Shown one piece after another: positions 43,702-53,334 of a DNA stretch of 64,000 bases. The notes beneath the pieces were generated by a model. That model made no database searches, was not told the origin of the DNA, and saw only the letters and a program-made list of their open reading frames with translations. This DNA is from Roseinatronobacter alkalisoli (GTDB lineage: Bacteria > Pseudomonadota > Alphaproteobacteria > Rhodobacterales > Rhodobacteraceae): the NCBI RefSeq assembly GCF_028745735.1, contig NZ_JAQZSM010000022.1:1-64000 (forward strand). The letters run 5' to 3'. Made by a program: the position numbers and the translations under genes. Position 1 is the stretch's first letter. Each line of letters starts with the position of its first letter.

Positions 43702-44811
43702 ATGATCCCCCATCCCTTCAGAATTCTTGCCCTGAGCACGGCCCTTGCCGTCGTGTTTTCAGGCGGTGCGATGGCGCAAGCTGATCCCTCAGAACAGACC
43801 GCGCCAGGCGTGTTGATCGAAAATACGATCGTCCTGAGCTATGATGGCGCTGATGGCGTGACGATTGATCTTCCTGATGAAGATCTGCCAACGGCCTCCT
43901 TCACTGTTGCCCGAAAGATCGACCTTTCGGTAACTGCGCAGGCAAGCGAGGGAGAAGTAACGGTGGCCCCCGGCCAGGCACCTTTTAGCTTCGACTTTGC
44001 AGTCAGGAACCTTGGAAACGGCGCGCAAGGTTTCAACATCAATGTGACTAATCTCGGCAACCTGCCAAACGATCAAGATACGCTCGCGGGGTTGACCTAT
44101 AGCACTACAGTAACCTCTGATCTTGGCACCTATTACGTGTTAGTGAACGAAGCGATTTATGATGTAACCGGTGGGACCAACGCGGGGAATCTAGATCCGG
44201 GCGACGAATACACCGTCAGGATCGTTGCCAATATTCCCATCATCGCCACAGATGGTCTGGCCGATTTTTTCGAGGTAACGGCAATCGCACTTGTTGCGGG
44301 AAGTAACACCGTCGTTGACGAAATTCGCACTAACGCTCTGGACAGTGAAAGTCCTAACGTGGTGTTTGCAGATGAAGCGACGACTTGGAGCTTCGGTGGT
44401 GAGCCTGGTGATGCGGAGACTAACGGACAAGATGCGGACCGCACCAACCTGCGCGTCACTGCCCCTGTGCTCACGGCGACAAAGACAGCCCTTGTCCTTA
44501 GCGAAAACCTGCCCGGCAGCACTTTTAACTGCGCAACCGGTGGAACTGCAACCGGCGCGCCACTTGCTGCGATCCCCGGCGCCTGCGTCGAGTATACGAT
44601 CACTATTGAGAATACTTCGACCAGCGAAACGGCAGCCGCCAATATCTCGATCACCGATGCGATTCCTGGCAACACAGCTTATGCTGGCCACACGGCGGGC
44701 GATTTCACAGTGACGACGACCGGAGCGCCGGTCACTTCGGTTACAGCCGATCTGGCAACATTGGCTGCAGAAGCAACGGCATCCTTCACCATCCGCGTGC
44801 TTATCGACTGA
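43702..44811 (+). CDS. Exported DUF11-repeat protein
   Basis: 369 residues, AAGGAG RBS and signal peptide (FRILALSTALAVVFSGGAMA). The mature chain is made of beta-sandwich repeats: a first (residues ~40-130) with VTIDLPDEDLPTASFTVARK and SFDFAVRNLGNGAQGFNINV, and a C-terminal DUF11 repeat (~250-369) with PGACVEYTITIENTSTSETA, ITDAIPGNTAYAGHTAGDF and a closing ASFTIRVLID. DUF11 repeats build rod-like surface proteins. No anchor is visible, so it may bind the large protein encoded next. Confidence 0.82.
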   Translation: MIPHPFRILALSTALAVVFSGGAMAQADPSEQTAPGVLIENTIVLSYDGADGVTIDLPDEDLPTASFTVARKIDLSVTAQASEGEVTVAPGQAPFSFDFAVRNLGNGAQGFNINVTNLGNLPNDQDTLAGLTYSTTVTSDLGTYYVLVNEAIYDVTGGTNAGNLDPGDEYTVRIVANIPIIATDGLADFFEVTAIALVAGSNTVVDEIRTNALDSESPNVVFADEATTWSFGGEPGDAETNGQDADRTNLRVTAPVLTATKTALVLSENLPGSTFNCATGGTATGAPLAAIPGACVEYTITIENTSTSETAAANISITDAIPGNTAYAGHTAGDFTVTTTGAPVTSVTADLATLAAEATASFTIRVLID

Positions 44812-44888
44812 TCGCAATGACAAGCGCGCGGCTCGCTCTGGGCCGCGTGCGCTCCCGTTTCAGTATTTTGCAGCGGATACCCCCTTGC

Positions 44889-47800
44889 ATGGTCTCTCCT
44901 ATCCTCTCTGCAATTCGCCGTCTGGGTGCGGCGGCTCTGGCCCTTGTGGTCGGGCTGGCTGCTGCGTCGGCGGTGGCGCAGGGCACGCCGGTGGGAACCG
45001 AGGTGGTCAATATCGCCCATGTCACATGGCAGGTGGGCGGGATTGATCAGGGTGAAGGGCTGTCGCCCGAGGCCCGCTTCACTGTTGCACGCCCGCAATC
45101 GAGTGGCGTTCTGACAGCGTGGGAACTGGACAAGGGCCTGACGGATGGCCCGTTCGAGACGATCTTGTTTCCGGGTGCCGAATACTGGCAGAATGCGTGG
45201 TTGCCCCTGCCCGAACCGGTTGACCGCTCGACCCTGACCGGCACCCCCACACCCGTCGACCGCAGCGCGCCCTTGCGTGTGTTCCGTACCGACCGCATCC
45301 GTCTGGGTGTGCCGGTTTTTTTCACGCTCGAAGATTCCGGGCTGAACCTTGTCCCGTCCCAAATCGAGACGGCCATTGTCACGCTGACGGATGCCTTGAC
45401 AGGTGACAGCGAAACCCTGCGCCTATATGAAACCGGCCCCGATACAGGCGTGTTCACGGGCTGGATCAACACCATCAACGCCCCTTCGCCCAGTGGCGAC
45501 GGACAGCTTGCGACGCAGGCTTTTTCGGTCATCACCGTACGCTATGAAGCCCCCGGCAACCCGAACAATAATCTGGTTGCCGAAATCCATGTCGGCCAGG
45601 TCAATCCGTCGGGGCTGGTGTTTGACAGCCAGTCCGGCGCGCCGCTCAGCGGTGTCGAACTAACGCTGATCGACATGGCCACAGGCGCACCTGCCCACGT
45701 GTTTGGCGATGATATGGCGGCGCAGTATCCGCCCACGCTTGTGACAGGCGGACAGGTGACGGACAGCGCGGGCCAGGTTTATGAGTTTCCGCCCGGCGCA
45801 TACCGCTTTCCCTATGTCGCACCGGGCCGGTACCGGATTGAGATTGCCGAGACGGGCCTTGACAGCCACAGAGCGCCCAGCCTGCGGAGTGACGCAGCGC
45901 TGCAAGCGCTGCCGGGCGCGCCTTTTGCGCTGGTCGCGGGTTCACGGCTGGAGCCGTTCGATGTGGTGCCCGGACTGCCCATGCGCATCGACATTCCCAT
46001 GGACGCTCTTGCGATTGCCCAGATCACCCGCGATGCCTCACATTCCAAAGCCGCGATTGGCGAATTTTTCGAGTACAGGGTCACTGTCACAGTGTCCGAA
46101 GGCGGGGCATTGACGATATATGACACGCTCCCTGATGGCGTGGCCTTCGTGCCCGGAACCCTTCTGATTGATGGCCAGCCCCTCACCCCGCAGATTCTTG
46201 CTGGCGGCAGGCGGCTGGCCTATGCTCTGCCTTCAGTGCTCGCAGGCCAGACCATTATCGCCACTTACGGCGCGCAAGTGGTCCCGCCCGCGCAACCGGG
46301 GCAGGTTCTCTTGTCTGGCAGTGAAATCCAGACTGCAGGCACGCGCAGGCTGCGCGCCGATCATGCCTTGCGAGTGCGCGATGCGCTTGGGTTGGATCAG
46401 GTTGCCATTCTGGGGCAGATCAGCGCGGGCGGGTGCGGCGGGGCCAATCCCGGCTATGATCTGTCAGGCATTCGGGTGCTGCTGGAAAACGGCGAGTTTG
46501 CCGTTACTGACAGTGACGGGCGCTTTACCTTTCGCGACATCTATCGCCGCCCGCGCGTGGTGCAGATGGATGTGACCACCCTGCCCGATGGCGCGCGGCC
46601 CGTGTTGTGCTATGCCTCGACCCGCAGTGCAGGCAGCGCGATTTCGCAATTCGTGGAGTTGCGCCCAGGTATGATGGGTCGGGTCGAGTTCTATCTTGAA
46701 TTCGATCCGGAGGATGAGAGCGCCTTTGACCCTGCCCCGCCCCCTGCCCCGGCAGAGGCCGACCGCTCGCCTCTGGTACGGTTTGATCAGGACTGGCTGA
46801 ATCGTCACGGCGCGCGTCACGGCGCAGGTTTCCTCGCCCCCGCCCATGGGCATTTGCCGAGGTCCGAGGCGATAGACGTGGTCTATCTGCGCCCTGTTGG
46901 CGCAAAGTCCGAGTTGCTGGTCAATGATGAGGCCGTGCCCGGCATCCGGCGCGAACCGACACTCCGGTCCTCTGACGGACGGTGGGAGATGATCCGCTAC
47001 CGCGCCGTGCGGATTGGTGAAGGGCGCAATGCGCTGGCACTGGTCATCACCGGCAGCAATGGACAGGTGTCGCACCGCCAAACGCATGATGTCCTGTATG
47101 GTTTGCGGCCCGCGCAACTTGAACTTGTGCGCGCTGCAAGCACTCTGGAAAGCGACGGGCGCAGCCAACCGCAGATTACCCTGCGCCTGACCGATCGCGC
47201 GGGCATTCCCATACGTCCAGGCACACAAGTGACTGTGATGATCGAGGCCCCTTTCGGCTTTGCGCCCACAGGGCCAGTGCGCCGATCATCGCCTGCCTCA
47301 GAGCGCGCGCCGCGCAGCCGCATAACTGCCACAGTGCAAAACGATGGCATCATCCCGCTGACCCTTGCGCCGACTCTGGAAGGGGGCGCGGCACGGCTGA
47401 GCATCGCCGCCACTGGCCGCGAGCTGAGTGTGCGCGTGCCAATCTCCGCTGCGGCGCGCCCCTGGGTGCTGGTAGGTCTGGCCGAAGGCACGCTCGCGCA
47501 CAAACGCGTACGCGACCACATGCGCCGCGATGGCGAAATCGGCAATGCGCTGTCAGGCCGTGTGGCGCTGTTTGCCGAAGGCTTGGTCAAGGGCGAATGG
47601 CTTATGACCCTGCGCTATGACAGCGCGCAGGACAGCGACAGTTTCTACGGGATCGACCCTGATGCAGAGTACATTGTCTATGGCGACCGCTCGACCCAAG
47701 GGAATGCCGCGCAAAGCCGCTTTCCCCTCTATCTGCGGCTGCGGCGCGAAGGCGCGGAATTTCTGATCGGTGATTTCAACACCAACCTGAACGCGGGCGG

Positions 47801-49862
47801 TATTGCTATCAACCATGAAGTCACCGGTGCGCGTGCGGTGTTCGAGGATGAACATTGGCGCGTGATGGCCTTTGCCGCTCAAGTCTCGAACGCGCTGGTC
47901 GAGGATCGCATCCCGCTGAATGGCACCGTCGGCCCCTACCCCCTCAGCCGCACGGACATCATCCCACATTCGCAGACAGTGCTTCTTGTCACTGTCTCGC
48001 GGTTTGATGCGTCCGAGGAATTGCAAAGCCGCACACTCGCGCAGGGGCTCGACTATGTTCTCAGCTACACGACCGGCCAGTTGTTTCTGCGCCGCCCGAT
48101 ACCCGCCTTCACACCAGAGTTGCACCGCAACATTCTGGTGGTTGACTACGAAGCGGATGAAGATTTGCGCAATGGCTTGATCGCGGGTATCCGCGCCGAG
48201 GCCGAACTCAGCCCCCGCCTGCGCGCAGCCGTGACCGCTGTGCATGCCCGACGTGTGGAAGGGCAAGCTCTTTCGATCACGCTGTCCGGGTTTGACCTCA
48301 GCTACCGGGCCACGGATGAGCTGACACTCAGCGCCGAAATGCTGCATGCGCGGCGCAGCTTTGCCACCCATAGCGATACCGGCCTGCGCAGCGAAGTGCG
48401 CGCCGAATTTGAACGCGATGGCACTCAGGTCGTAGCCTATCTGCGCCGCCAGCGGGGCCATGTCGCGCTGACCGCATCTGACGCCGATATCGACACCATC
48501 ATTTCCGGGCTGAGTCTGCGCCACCAGCTATGGGCAGACCCCGAAACCCCGTCAGAGCGGTGGCTTCTGGAAGGGCAGCTTCTGGCCGAGAATGATCGCG
48601 CCAATGACGTGCGTAGGCGCGATGGCGAGGTTTTGCTGACACGTGAGCGCGAACGCAAAACCCAATCGCTGGGCTTCAGGGGCATTCACACAAACGACGC
48701 CACGGGCCTGACCCGCGACCTGCGCCTTGTCTACCGGGGCATTGGCACATCGGAAGATGGCCGCCTGACACAGGCTTTAGGCACCGAAGTCTCGCTCCGG
48801 CCAGATGCCCCGCGAGCAGGCGACAAGCTGGACCTGACCTTCGGCTATCTTCTGACCGAACGCTGGTCCGTGTTCGGCACATTCGAGGTGGAAAGCCAGC
48901 GCCAGACCAGCATTGAGGCGCGGCGTTTCACCTTTGGCGCTGAGTTCACCCCCGAGGAAGGGCGCGCCTATCGTACCGCCCTGTCATGGGCGGGCGATGG
49001 TCAAAACCAGGGTCAGGCGCTGTTTCTGGGCGCGGATCACGGCTACACCCTGCGCGAGGGGCTAACCGCCTATCTGGGCGGTGATGTGCAATGGGATCTG
49101 GGGGCTGCAGGCGTGCCGATGGGCCAGTCCATCGGCAACCCCTATATCGCGGAAAGCTTCATCGCCCTGCGCGCGGGCCTGCGCCATGAAGCCGAAAGCT
49201 GGGGCGCGGGTGCGGATACGGAATGGCGCCGGACGCGCGACACGGACACCGGCAATCTGCGCCTGCGCATGGATGGCGAGCTGTCCGAAACATGGAGTGC
49301 GGGCGCAGAAGGCCTGCTGGGTCTGACCCGCAATTCCGGCGCAGACTGGCGTCATGATCTGAAACTACTGGCCAGTGCCGCGCACCGCGCTGGCCCACGT
49401 GACCCGATCACGCTGCTGCAAGGCGAATTGCGCCAGCGCGATCAGGACGGGGTCGAGAGCCTGAGCGCGATCGGCTCGGTCTACCGCTCGCAATACCTGT
49501 CAGACACGGAATTCCTGAACCTGCGCTACGGGCTTAAATATGACCATGCGCGTTTGAGCAGCGGCACAGTGAATGACGTGCTGAACCTTGTCGGGGCCGA
49601 GTATCGCCGCGACATATCTGAGCAATTCGATATCGGCGTGCATGCCAGCATGCTGCATGCCGCACGCACAGGCCGGATGTCCAACAGCCTTGGCCTGTCG
49701 ATGGGGCTGACACCGTTTGACAATGGCTGGCTGTCACTGGGCTATAACTTTACCGGCTTTCACGACCCCGATTTCTCGGCCCTTGGCCATACCGATGCAG
49801 GTCCCTTCGTGCAGTTCCGCATGAAATTCGATGCCGACAGCCTGCGGGGGATGTTCAAATGA
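44889..49862 (+). CDS. Very large exported protein with DUF11 and SdrD-like domains and a probable beta-barrel C-terminus
   Basis: 1,657 residues from the ATG at 44889 (MVSPILSAIRRLGAAALALV signal; cleavage after AVAQ). Residues ~1-400 are beta-rich with DUF11-like segments (LNLVPSQIETAIVTLTDALT); ~400-500 a DUF11 repeat (EFFEYRVTVTVSEGGALTIY, LPDGVAFVPGTLL); ~530-600 an SdrD/CNA-B-like module (GIRVLLENGEFAVTDSDGRF). From about residue 870 to the end, alternating polar and hydrophobic strands with short turns (YIVYGDRSTQGNAAQSRFPL, YLRLRREGAEFLIGDFNTNL) look like a large outer-membrane beta-barrel, ending VQFRMKFDADSLRGMFK. Likely the membrane anchor or export pore of the cluster. Stop overlaps the next start by 4 bp. 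Confidence 0.8.
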   Translation: MVSPILSAIRRLGAAALALVVGLAAASAVAQGTPVGTEVVNIAHVTWQVGGIDQGEGLSPEARFTVARPQSSGVLTAWELDKGLTDGPFETILFPGAEYWQNAWLPLPEPVDRSTLTGTPTPVDRSAPLRVFRTDRIRLGVPVFFTLEDSGLNLVPSQIETAIVTLTDALTGDSETLRLYETGPDTGVFTGWINTINAPSPSGDGQLATQAFSVITVRYEAPGNPNNNLVAEIHVGQVNPSGLVFDSQSGAPLSGVELTLIDMATGAPAHVFGDDMAAQYPPTLVTGGQVTDSAGQVYEFPPGAYRFPYVAPGRYRIEIAETGLDSHRAPSLRSDAALQALPGAPFALVAGSRLEPFDVVPGLPMRIDIPMDALAIAQITRDASHSKAAIGEFFEYRVTVTVSEGGALTIYDTLPDGVAFVPGTLLIDGQPLTPQILAGGRRLAYALPSVLAGQTIIATYGAQVVPPAQPGQVLLSGSEIQTAGTRRLRADHALRVRDALGLDQVAILGQISAGGCGGANPGYDLSGIRVLLENGEFAVTDSDGRFTFRDIYRRPRVVQMDVTTLPDGARPVLCYASTRSAGSAISQFVELRPGMMGRVEFYLEFDPEDESAFDPAPPPAPAEADRSPLVRFDQDWLNRHGARHGAGFLAPAHGHLPRSEAIDVVYLRPVGAKSELLVNDEAVPGIRREPTLRSSDGRWEMIRYRAVRIGEGRNALALVITGSNGQVSHRQTHDVLYGLRPAQLELVRAASTLESDGRSQPQITLRLTDRAGIPIRPGTQVTVMIEAPFGFAPTGPVRRSSPASERAPRSRITATVQNDGIIPLTLAPTLEGGAARLSIAATGRELSVRVPISAAARPWVLVGLAEGTLAHKRVRDHMRRDGEIGNALSGRVALFAEGLVKGEWLMTLRYDSAQDSDSFYGIDPDAEYIVYGDRSTQGNAAQSRFPLYLRLRREGAEFLIGDFNTNLNAGGIAINHEVTGARAVFEDEHWRVMAFAAQVSNALVEDRIPLNGTVGPYPLSRTDIIPHSQTVLLVTVSRFDASEELQSRTLAQGLDYVLSYTTGQLFLRRPIPAFTPELHRNILVVDYEADEDLRNGLIAGIRAEAELSPRLRAAVTAVHARRVEGQALSITLSGFDLSYRATDELTLSAEMLHARRSFATHSDTGLRSEVRAEFERDGTQVVAYLRRQRGHVALTASDADIDTIISGLSLRHQLWADPETPSERWLLEGQLLAENDRANDVRRRDGEVLLTRERERKTQSLGFRGIHTNDATGLTRDLRLVYRGIGTSEDGRLTQALGTEVSLRPDAPRAGDKLDLTFGYLLTERWSVFGTFEVESQRQTSIEARRFTFGAEFTPEEGRAYRTALSWAGDGQNQGQALFLGADHGYTLREGLTAYLGGDVQWDLGAAGVPMGQSIGNPYIAESFIALRAGLRHEAESWGAGADTEWRRTRDTDTGNLRLRMDGELSETWSAGAEGLLGLTRNSGADWRHDLKLLASAAHRAGPRDPITLLQGELRQRDQDGVESLSAIGSVYRSQYLSDTEFLNLRYGLKYDHARLSSGTVNDVLNLVGAEYRRDISEQFDIGVHASMLHAARTGRMSNSLGLSMGLTPFDNGWLSLGYNFTGFHDPDFSALGHTDAGPFVQFRMKFDADSLRGMFK

Positions 49863-52453
49863 GGGGGGGCATATGGCAAGCGCTTGGCGCGGCCGCCATG
49901 GCACTGATCCTGTCCACTGGCACAGCAGTTGCTGACCCGCGCTGCGCCGCAGTCGCAACCGGCGGCACGGTCAGCCTTATTCAGGATGGTGGGCAGTTCT
50001 TCTGCGTCCACCAGTTCTCTACTGCAGGGACCAGCACCTTCAATCTTTTTCGCACGCGCACAGTCCAGCATCTGATCGTGGGGGGCGGTGGCGGTGGCGG
50101 GGATGGTGGGGGCGGTGCGGGCGGTTTTCTGACGAATACGGTTGGACGCAGCGCCGCAACCTATCCTGTAATTGTCGGCGGCGGTGGTGCTGCATCCACT
50201 TCTGGAGGAAATCGCGGTTCAAGTGGCGGAGACAGTTCAGTTTTCAGCATCACTGTCGGTGGCGGTGGTGGCGGTGGGCACGCAAACGTTCTGGGAGGGG
50301 GGGCTTCAGGTGCGAATGGCAGGGCTTCCGGTGGCAGCGGTGGTGGGGCCGGGATAGTGCTGTTAGGAGCATTTGGTGGGTCTGGCAGCTCACCGGGCAA
50401 TAACGGGGCGGGCAGTTCCGCCTTTTCTTCAGGCGGTGGTGGTGGCGCTGGCGCAAACGGATCTGGCACCAATGGCGGGGCCGGACTTTCCAGCACGATT
50501 ACGGGTTCGACAGTCATCTATGCCGGTGGCGGTAGCGCTTTGGGTGGCACCCCCGTTGCAGGGCAAAACTGGTTCGGCGGGGGGGGGCAGCACATCGGCA
50601 GCACTTCGACATCTACTGCGGGTCAAAGTGGCGTTGTCATCTTGCGCTACATCGCCAATTTCCCACCAACAGCGAATGCGGGACCGGATATCGCAGTAAC
50701 CGCCGGTTCTCCAATTGTACTTAACGGCAACGGCTCGAATGATCCCGAGGACAATATCATAAGCTACGCTTGGACACAGATGCCAATTAGCACGGTTACA
50801 CTGACCGACGCGGATACTGTGCAAGCCAACTTTACAGCGGGTGAACCCGCAAACGGCTCTTCCGAAACACTAACCTTTCAACTGACCGTCACCGATGCCT
50901 TCGGTGCGAGTTCGACCGACCAGATCACTGTCACGGTCCTGTCCTCTGTCAACCCGCCTCCGCCCTCCGGCAGTGGTGGGAATACAGTCACTCAGTTCAA
51001 CGACCTCAGCGAGAATGTGACATGGAGGGTACATAGCTTCACCGAAAGTGCAGATTTCAATCTTAACAGCGCGGGGACGATTGAATACCTGATCGTCGGC
51101 GGTGGCGGTGGCGGTGGTGCCGTCGCTGGGGGTGGCGGGGGCGCAGGCGGGGTTCGGCCGAACACAAGCCTCCAACCTGCCGGGACATATCCAGTCACGG
51201 TCGGAAGTGGCGGGGCCGGGGACTCGCGCACAACCTGGCCCACCGCCCCTGTTCAGGGCGGTGCCGACGGCCAGCCCAGCAGCGTCTTCGGTGTGAGCGC
51301 CTTGGGCGGAGGCGGGGGTGGGACCTACAACTCAAGCACGTTGATAGGCAATGGTCGGACTGGCGCGTCAGGCGGCGGAGGCTCGCATCAGGGAACAGGC
51401 GGCACGGGGACTGCCGGGCAAGGGTTCAATGGCGCAACCGGAACAATCGGCTTGGGCGACTCTTCAGGGGGAGGCGGGGGCGGTGCCGGGCAATCCGGGG
51501 CAGCGGGCACCACCTCGTTCGCAGGCCGGGGTGGCGACGGTATCTCATCGGACATCACCGGGGACGAAATCTTCTACGGAGGCGGAGGCGCAGGCGGCGG
51601 TGATATTCGGGACAATCTGGTTCAGTCAAACAGCGGCGGCCTGGGCGGTGGCGGCGCTTCGCGCAACAATCAGGCGGCGGGCGAGAACGGCGTCAATGGC
51701 CTTGGCGGCGGCGGCGCGGGCGGCAGAGTCGGGGATAACGGCATAGCCTCTCAGGGCGGCACGGGCGGCTCTGGAGTCGTGATCCTGCGCTATGTTATCA
51801 ATACCGGCCCCACCGCCAATGCCGGGCCGGATGCCACAGCCTTTCCCGGTCTGCAGGTGACGTTGGACGGGGCCGGCACATTTGATCCCGACGGAAACAT
51901 CGTCAGCTACGCGTGGGCTCAAACCTCTGGCCCGCCTGTTGCGCTGGGCGGTGCGTCCTCCCTCACCCCCAGCTTCACCCCGGCCCAGCCTGTAAGCGGC
52001 GCGCAGGACACCCTTGTATTCCAACTCACCGTGACGGATGATTTTGGCCTGACCTCGACCGATACCGTCACCATCACAGTGCAAGGCGTCGCAGACCTGA
52101 CAGCCAGTAAGACGGTCACGGTATTCTCAGAAGACGGCAGCAATTGTGAAAACCTTAACGCGACCCCTCCCACCGAGCCGGGAAACCCCGCCGCAATTCC
52201 CGGTGCCTGCATCCAATATGTAATCAGCGTCGAAAACAGCGGCCCCGTCGCGGCACAAGGCATCACTCTGATTGATGCGTTGCCCGAAAGCCTGAAATTA
52301 CGCGTCACTGAACTAGGATCAGGTTGGGGAACGGGAACATCACTGGTTTTCACACAGGGCTGCTCGGGCATAGAATGCAGGGTTGAGATCAGGGACGGTG
52401 TCATCGAAGCAAATACGTCAGCAACGCTCACAATCCGCGCCACGATTAATTGA
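49859..52453 (+). CDS. Exported glycine-rich/PKD/DUF11 surface protein
   Basis: 864 residues, signal peptide (AAMALILSTGTAVADPRC). Two glycine-rich domains (residues ~60-265 and ~375-637) start with near-identical cores (HLIVGGGGGGGD; YLIVGGGGGGGA) and end SGVVILRYI/V. Each is followed by a PKD-like domain (~272-360, NAGPDIAVTAGSPIVLNGNG; ~654-741, NAGPDATAFPGLQVTLDGAG). Residues ~747-864 are a DUF11 repeat with CIQYVISVENSGPVAAQGIT. This is the pattern of a repetitive adhesin or surface coat protein. It is translationally coupled to the probable outer-membrane protein upstream. Confidence 0.82.
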   Translation: MRGGIWQALGAAAMALILSTGTAVADPRCAAVATGGTVSLIQDGGQFFCVHQFSTAGTSTFNLFRTRTVQHLIVGGGGGGGDGGGGAGGFLTNTVGRSAATYPVIVGGGGAASTSGGNRGSSGGDSSVFSITVGGGGGGGHANVLGGGASGANGRASGGSGGGAGIVLLGAFGGSGSSPGNNGAGSSAFSSGGGGGAGANGSGTNGGAGLSSTITGSTVIYAGGGSALGGTPVAGQNWFGGGGQHIGSTSTSTAGQSGVVILRYIANFPPTANAGPDIAVTAGSPIVLNGNGSNDPEDNIISYAWTQMPISTVTLTDADTVQANFTAGEPANGSSETLTFQLTVTDAFGASSTDQITVTVLSSVNPPPPSGSGGNTVTQFNDLSENVTWRVHSFTESADFNLNSAGTIEYLIVGGGGGGGAVAGGGGGAGGVRPNTSLQPAGTYPVTVGSGGAGDSRTTWPTAPVQGGADGQPSSVFGVSALGGGGGGTYNSSTLIGNGRTGASGGGGSHQGTGGTGTAGQGFNGATGTIGLGDSSGGGGGGAGQSGAAGTTSFAGRGGDGISSDITGDEIFYGGGGAGGGDIRDNLVQSNSGGLGGGGASRNNQAAGENGVNGLGGGGAGGRVGDNGIASQGGTGGSGVVILRYVINTGPTANAGPDATAFPGLQVTLDGAGTFDPDGNIVSYAWAQTSGPPVALGGASSLTPSFTPAQPVSGAQDTLVFQLTVTDDFGLTSTDTVTITVQGVADLTASKTVTVFSEDGSNCENLNATPPTEPGNPAAIPGACIQYVISVENSGPVAAQGITLIDALPESLKLRVTELGSGWGTGTSLVFTQGCSGIECRVEIRDGVIEANTSATLTIRATIN

Positions 52454-52456
52454 AGT

Positions 52457-52505
52457 AGCATTGCCAAGTTGCTTATAGCGCGTGACTTCGGTGGAAGCTG
52501 AGGCC
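52457..52505 (-). repeat. IS6 type B terminal fragment
   Basis: GCATTGCCAAGTTG followed by a GCGTGACTTCGG stretch matches the left end of the intact type B element (39062-39110). It is cut off after ~48 bp by the type A element that begins at 52506, so only an end remains. Confidence 0.65.
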
Positions 52506-53334
52506 GGTTCTGTCGCAAATTTTCAACATGGTTGAGTGGTAGGCTGACGCTGGACAGACTTATGCTGCGAGCAGAGCGAATTGCTGAAATGCGTTCAAGC
52601 CATTGGCGTGGAATTGCCCCTTACGGATCATGTGCGCGGTCTCGATCCCATCGAGAGTGGCGGAAGCAGAAAGGAACGCTTTGAAGCCGAGCATCCGCCC
52701 CGTGATGCGCTTGATGGACCGATGATCCTGCTCAATGATATTGTTCAGATATTTAACCTGTAGGATCTTGATCATCTGACCTGTTCCGGTGAGTTTGAGG
52801 ATAACATTCACGGCTTCCAGCCCAGCCAGGTTTGCGCCGCTTTTGTCGATCACGATGCGGTCAGGGACACCATTGTTACCGATGGCGCGCCGGAAGAAGC
52901 GCCGCGCCGCCGGCTTGTCGCGGCGCTCAGACAGCATAAAATCAAGGGTTTCGCCGTTTCGATCCACCGCGCGGTAGTGATACATCCACTTGCCCTTAAC
53001 CTTGATGTACGTCTCGTCCATGCGCCACGACTTCGCTGTCGGTCGCTTTTTCGTTTGTGCCTGAGCCGCGATTAAAGGCGAGTACTTTACTACCCAGCGG
53101 TTCATCGTTGCATGGTCAACATCGACACCGCGCTCCTGCATAATCTCTTTAAGATCACGATAAGAAACCGGATATCGCAGATAGAAAAACACTGCGAACA
53201 AGATCACCGATTTCGGATAATGCGCGCCCTTGAAGTCAACCATCGTCACCGTCCAGTCATCTCTGCGAAGTCACCTCCTACAGCGCTGCACCCTGCCGGG
53301 CTACACGAATGCCCGAAATATTTGCGACAGAACC
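52506..53334 (-). mobile_element. IS6-family insertion sequence, type A, complete
   Basis: 829 bp with terminal repeats GGTTCTGTCGCAAA (52506-52519) and TTTGCGACAGAACC (53321-53334). The 8-bp flanks (CTGAGGCC left, GTTCGAGG right) differ, so no target duplication survives. It is the best preserved of five type A copies or fragments in the window. Confidence 0.9.
52560..53249 (-). CDS. IS6-family transposase (type A)
   Basis: 229 residues. Helix-turn-helix region YRDLKEIMQERGVDVDHATM, then the DDE triad: Asp in SWRMDETYIKVKGKW, Asp in RIVIDKSGAN, Glu in NNIIEQDHRSIKRI. It appears intact. Its ends recur at 7930, 18257, 23815 and 54441, so homologous recombination between copies is possible. 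Confidence 0.93.
   Translation of the reverse strand: MTMVDFKGAHYPKSVILFAVFFYLRYPVSYRDLKEIMQERGVDVDHATMNRWVVKYSPLIAAQAQTKKRPTAKSWRMDETYIKVKGKWMYHYRAVDRNGETLDFMLSERRDKPAARRFFRRAIGNNGVPDRIVIDKSGANLAGLEAVNVILKLTGTGQMIKILQVKYLNNIIEQDHRSIKRITGRMLGFKAFLSASATLDGIETAHMIRKGQFHANGLNAFQQFALLAA

Noticed and set aside
50050-51780. Glycine-rich DNA repeats as a CRISPR or minisatellite
   Set aside because: The GGC/GGT runs are coding for two glycine-rich protein domains and have no regular spacer-repeat periodicity.
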